This document shows positions 62,129-64,000 of a stretch of DNA of 64,000 nucleotides, in pieces. The stretch is taken from the NCBI RefSeq assembly GCF_003052265.1, contig NZ_QANS01000008.1, positions 1 through 64,000 of the forward strand, in the 5' to 3' direction. The notes beneath the pieces are model-generated. The model did no database searches and was not told the DNA's origin. It saw only the letters and a program-made list of their open reading frames with translations. Positions within the stretch are counted from its first letter, which is position 1. Each line of letters opens with the position of its first letter. Both the position numbers and the translations under genes were made by a program. The DNA comes from Stenotrophobium rhamnosiphilum (GTDB lineage Bacteria; Pseudomonadota; Gammaproteobacteria; Nevskiales; Nevskiaceae).

Positions 62129-64000
62129 TTATTCGGTCACTGCAGGCGCCTCTGGCACCTTATCCGCAGCAGGCTCCCAGCCACAGCTTTGGTTTTGATT
62201 CTGCTGCTTCATATACGCCATCAGCGGCGTGAAGTATTCGATGATCGCTGACGCATCCATCTGGCGTGTGCCGGTCAGTTTCTCCAGCGTTTCCTGCCAA
62301 GGCTTGGATGCGCCGGTGCTGAGCATGTCCATAAACTTCTTGCCCGCATCCTTGTTGCCGTAGATATCGCATTCATACAGCGGACCCTTGAAGCCGGCCG
62401 CATCGCATAGCGCTTTCTGGAACTGGAACTGGATGATGAAGCTGAGGAAGTAACGCGTGTATGGCGTGTTGCCGGGCACGTGATATTTAGCGCCCGGATC
62501 AAAGTCTTCTTCGCTGCGTGGCAATGGCGGTGAAATGCCTTGGTACTGCTCACGCAGCTTCCACCAGCCTTCGTTGTATTGCGCGGGCGTAATCTCGCCG
62601 GAGAAAACCTTCCAGCGCCATTGATCAATCAACTTGCCGAATGGCAGGAAGGCGATCTTGTCGAGCGCCACTCGCATCTGTGTATTGATTGTCGCCTTCG
62701 GATCTTCTTTCTGCGACGACGCCAAACCCAGCTTGGCCAAATGCGCAGGCGTCAGTGACAAGGTGATGGTGTCGCCGATGGCCTCGTGGAAACCATCATG
62801 CGCCGCGCCTTGGAATAGCGGCGTCAGCGGGTTGTACATCAGGTCGTAATAGATGTGACCCAACTCGTGATGGATGGTCTCCAGACTTTCAGCATCAGGA
62901 TCAATACACATCTTGATGCGCACATCGCCCTTCATGTCCATGTCCCATGCGCTGGCGTGACAAACCACATCGCGATCACGCGGGCGCAACAACATCGATT
63001 TTTCGTAAAAGGATTTCGGCAACGGAGGAAAGCCAACCGAGGTGTAGAAATCTTCTGCGATCTTGGTCATGCGCACGGCTTGAGCGGCGTCAGCCTGATG
63101 CTCAAGGTCGGAACGCTGCATCGGCGTTGGTGTGCCTTTGAACGCCTTGAGCAATTTGCGCAGCTCTTCATCGCGTTGTTTCTTCAGCGCTGGCGTCACA
63201 TCAACACTGCGTACGCCTTTATACGGCTCGACCTGATCGTAGATATTGCTCCACTGCTGCGCCCACATATTGCCGAGCAGCTGCGCAGGGATGGTGCCGT
63301 TCTTCGACACCACCGCATCGCCATATTTCGCATTGAGCTTGCCGCGCACATAGCAGTGCAGTTCTTCATAGAGCGGCTTGACCTGCGCCCAAAGACGATC
63401 CGTTTCCTTCTCGAAATCTGCGGGACTCATGTCATAGCCGGAGCGCCACATTTCGCCAGTGTTGGCGAAACCCATTTCCTTGGCGCCTTGGTTGGTCAAC
63501 TCGACAAAGCGTTGGTAATCCTTGCGGATGGATTTAGAAGTGGCGTGCCAACCGGCCCAAGCTTCTGCACGTGCTTGTGGCGTCTGCTTCGGATCGTTAA
63601 GGATTTTTTCAATCTGATTGAGGTTGAGACATTCCTCTTTGCCGTCGACGGGTCGGCACCATTTTCCGGAGCCATAATTCGCCTCCATGCTCGAAGCCAG
63701 TTTGGCGAGCTCTTCACGCTTGGCCGCATCACTTGGCGGTGGCATTGCGGTGCTGAGTTTGAGCAAGCGCATGCTGCGCTCCGTATCTCGCGACATCTCA
63801 ACGCTATTGAATCGCTTGGCGTCTTCAATGGTCTTGCCGAGATATTCCATCCACTGCTCATTGGCGGTGGAGGACAACAGCTCTGTGTCGTCAGTGATGT
63901 AAGTGGATTGCACCCACTGCGCTGAATTCAGAAACGGCATCTTCTTGCGTAGATCAGCGTTTACATCGGCGATGAACTTGTCGGCATCAATCGCTGTGGG
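62129..64000 (-). CDS. M2 family peptidyl-dipeptidase (ACE-like), 5' part outside window
   Basis: Zinc dipeptidyl carboxypeptidase related to angiotensin-converting enzyme. At least 623 residues are visible and the frame remains open to the right edge. The upstream residues in frame ([20 protein letters not shown]) match the ACE N-terminal helix, so the start codon and probable signal peptide lie outside. The zinc motif [13 protein letters not shown] is seen near the middle, and the downstream Glu ligand region GFHEAIGDT follows. The role is likely peptide catabolism in the periplasm or outside the cell. Confidence 0.93.
   Translation of the reverse strand, partial: PTAIDADKFIADVNADLRKKMPFLNSAQWVQSTYITDDTELLSSTANEQWMEYLGKTIEDAKRFNSVEMSRDTERSMRLLKLSTAMPPPSDAAKREELAKLASSMEANYGSGKWCRPVDGKEECLNLNQIEKILNDPKQTPQARAEAWAGWHATSKSIRKDYQRFVELTNQGAKEMGFANTGEMWRSGYDMSPADFEKETDRLWAQVKPLYEELHCYVRGKLNAKYGDAVVSKNGTIPAQLLGNMWAQQWSNIYDQVEPYKGVRSVDVTPALKKQRDEELRKLLKAFKGTPTPMQRSDLEHQADAAQAVRMTKIAEDFYTSVGFPPLPKSFYEKSMLLRPRDRDVVCHASAWDMDMKGDVRIKMCIDPDAESLETIHHELGHIYYDLMYNPLTPLFQGAAHDGFHEAIGDTITLSLTPAHLAKLGLASSQKEDPKATINTQMRVALDKIAFLPFGKLIDQWRWKVFSGEITPAQYNEGWWKLREQYQGISPPLPRSEEDFDPGAKYHVPGNTPYTRYFLSFIIQFQFQKALCDAAGFKGPLYECDIYGNKDAGKKFMDMLSTGASKPWQETLEKLTGTRQMDASAIIEYFTPLMAYMKQQNQNQSCGWEPAADKVPEAPAVTE

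Noticed and set aside
62855-63925. Open frame of about 356 codons on the plus strand across the M2 peptidase gene
   Set aside because: Antisense to a well-supported peptidase, with no homology signal.

Overview
The window is a chromosomal segment of a gammaproteobacterium. The evidence is gene order: tyrS / M23 peptidase / anmK / erpA / bactofilin / DUF6776-like / argC / hemJ, then ppk1, glnA, glyQ-glyS-gmhB-like, and the tsaD-folB / rpsU-yqeY-dnaG-rpoD block. This arrangement is familiar from Pseudomonadales, Xanthomonadales and Nevskiales. I cannot place the organism more precisely, and a Nevskiales or Xanthomonadales relative is only a guess. There are no phage, plasmid, IS or CRISPR signatures. 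Almost every kilobase codes for protein.

Layout. 1-366: promoter and boxA-bearing leader of an rRNA operon that runs leftwards out of the window, then the tyrS terminator. 367-13218: tyrS, cell-wall recycling and hydrolysis genes (M23 endopeptidase, anmK), an unknown lipoprotein, the argC-DUF6776-bactofilin-erpA operon, hemJ, a GNAT plus RimK-like ATP-grasp pair, and a FecR-SPOR protein. 13233-24501: housekeeping genes (bipA, purT, pyk, a glycerophosphodiesterase, a GST, ppk1, a PAP2 phosphatase, glnA with a sigma-54 promoter, psiF). 24819-33485: glyQ and glyS are separated by about 4.4 kb holding a lipoprotein, a GST, ohr and katG. They are followed by a PH-domain protein and a degenerate GmhB-like protein. 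33618-49490: an accessory, probably catabolic, cluster. It has an AraC regulator facing a one-directional run of a long GST-like protein, a DUF1302 outer-membrane protein, two HCCA-isomerase/DsbA-like proteins, a metallo-beta-lactamase hydrolase, a Tat-exported Cys-type sulfatase, a parvulin-like protein, a DUF3604 (PHP-like) lipoprotein, a small membrane protein, an SDR, a second long GST-like protein and an SdsA-like alkylsulfatase lipoprotein. 49664-64000: rsmC, rsuA, a long palindromic repeat, folB-tsaD, rpsU-yqeY-dnaG-rpoD, rppH, a HAD phosphatase, a Zn-ribbon protein, a cNMP-patatin protein and the 3' part of an M2 (ACE-like) peptidase cut by the window edge.

Most worth a second look: (i) the 35-49 kb cluster, which combines two chemically different sulfatase types with glutathione-type enzymes and a DUF3604 lipoprotein in one translationally coupled operon; (ii) a DnaG primase in which all four zinc ligands of the CHC2 domain are replaced; (iii) a GmhB-like HAD protein lacking both the second catalytic Asp and the zinc cysteines; (iv) the split glyQ/glyS operon; (v) a 49-bp dyad between tsaD and rpsU with a TAGAAT -10 element on each arm; (vi) a 395-bp palindromic element at 51447-51841. 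Intergenic hairpin repeats of several families occur at 33.5, 49.5, 54.3, 58.3 and 59.7 kb.
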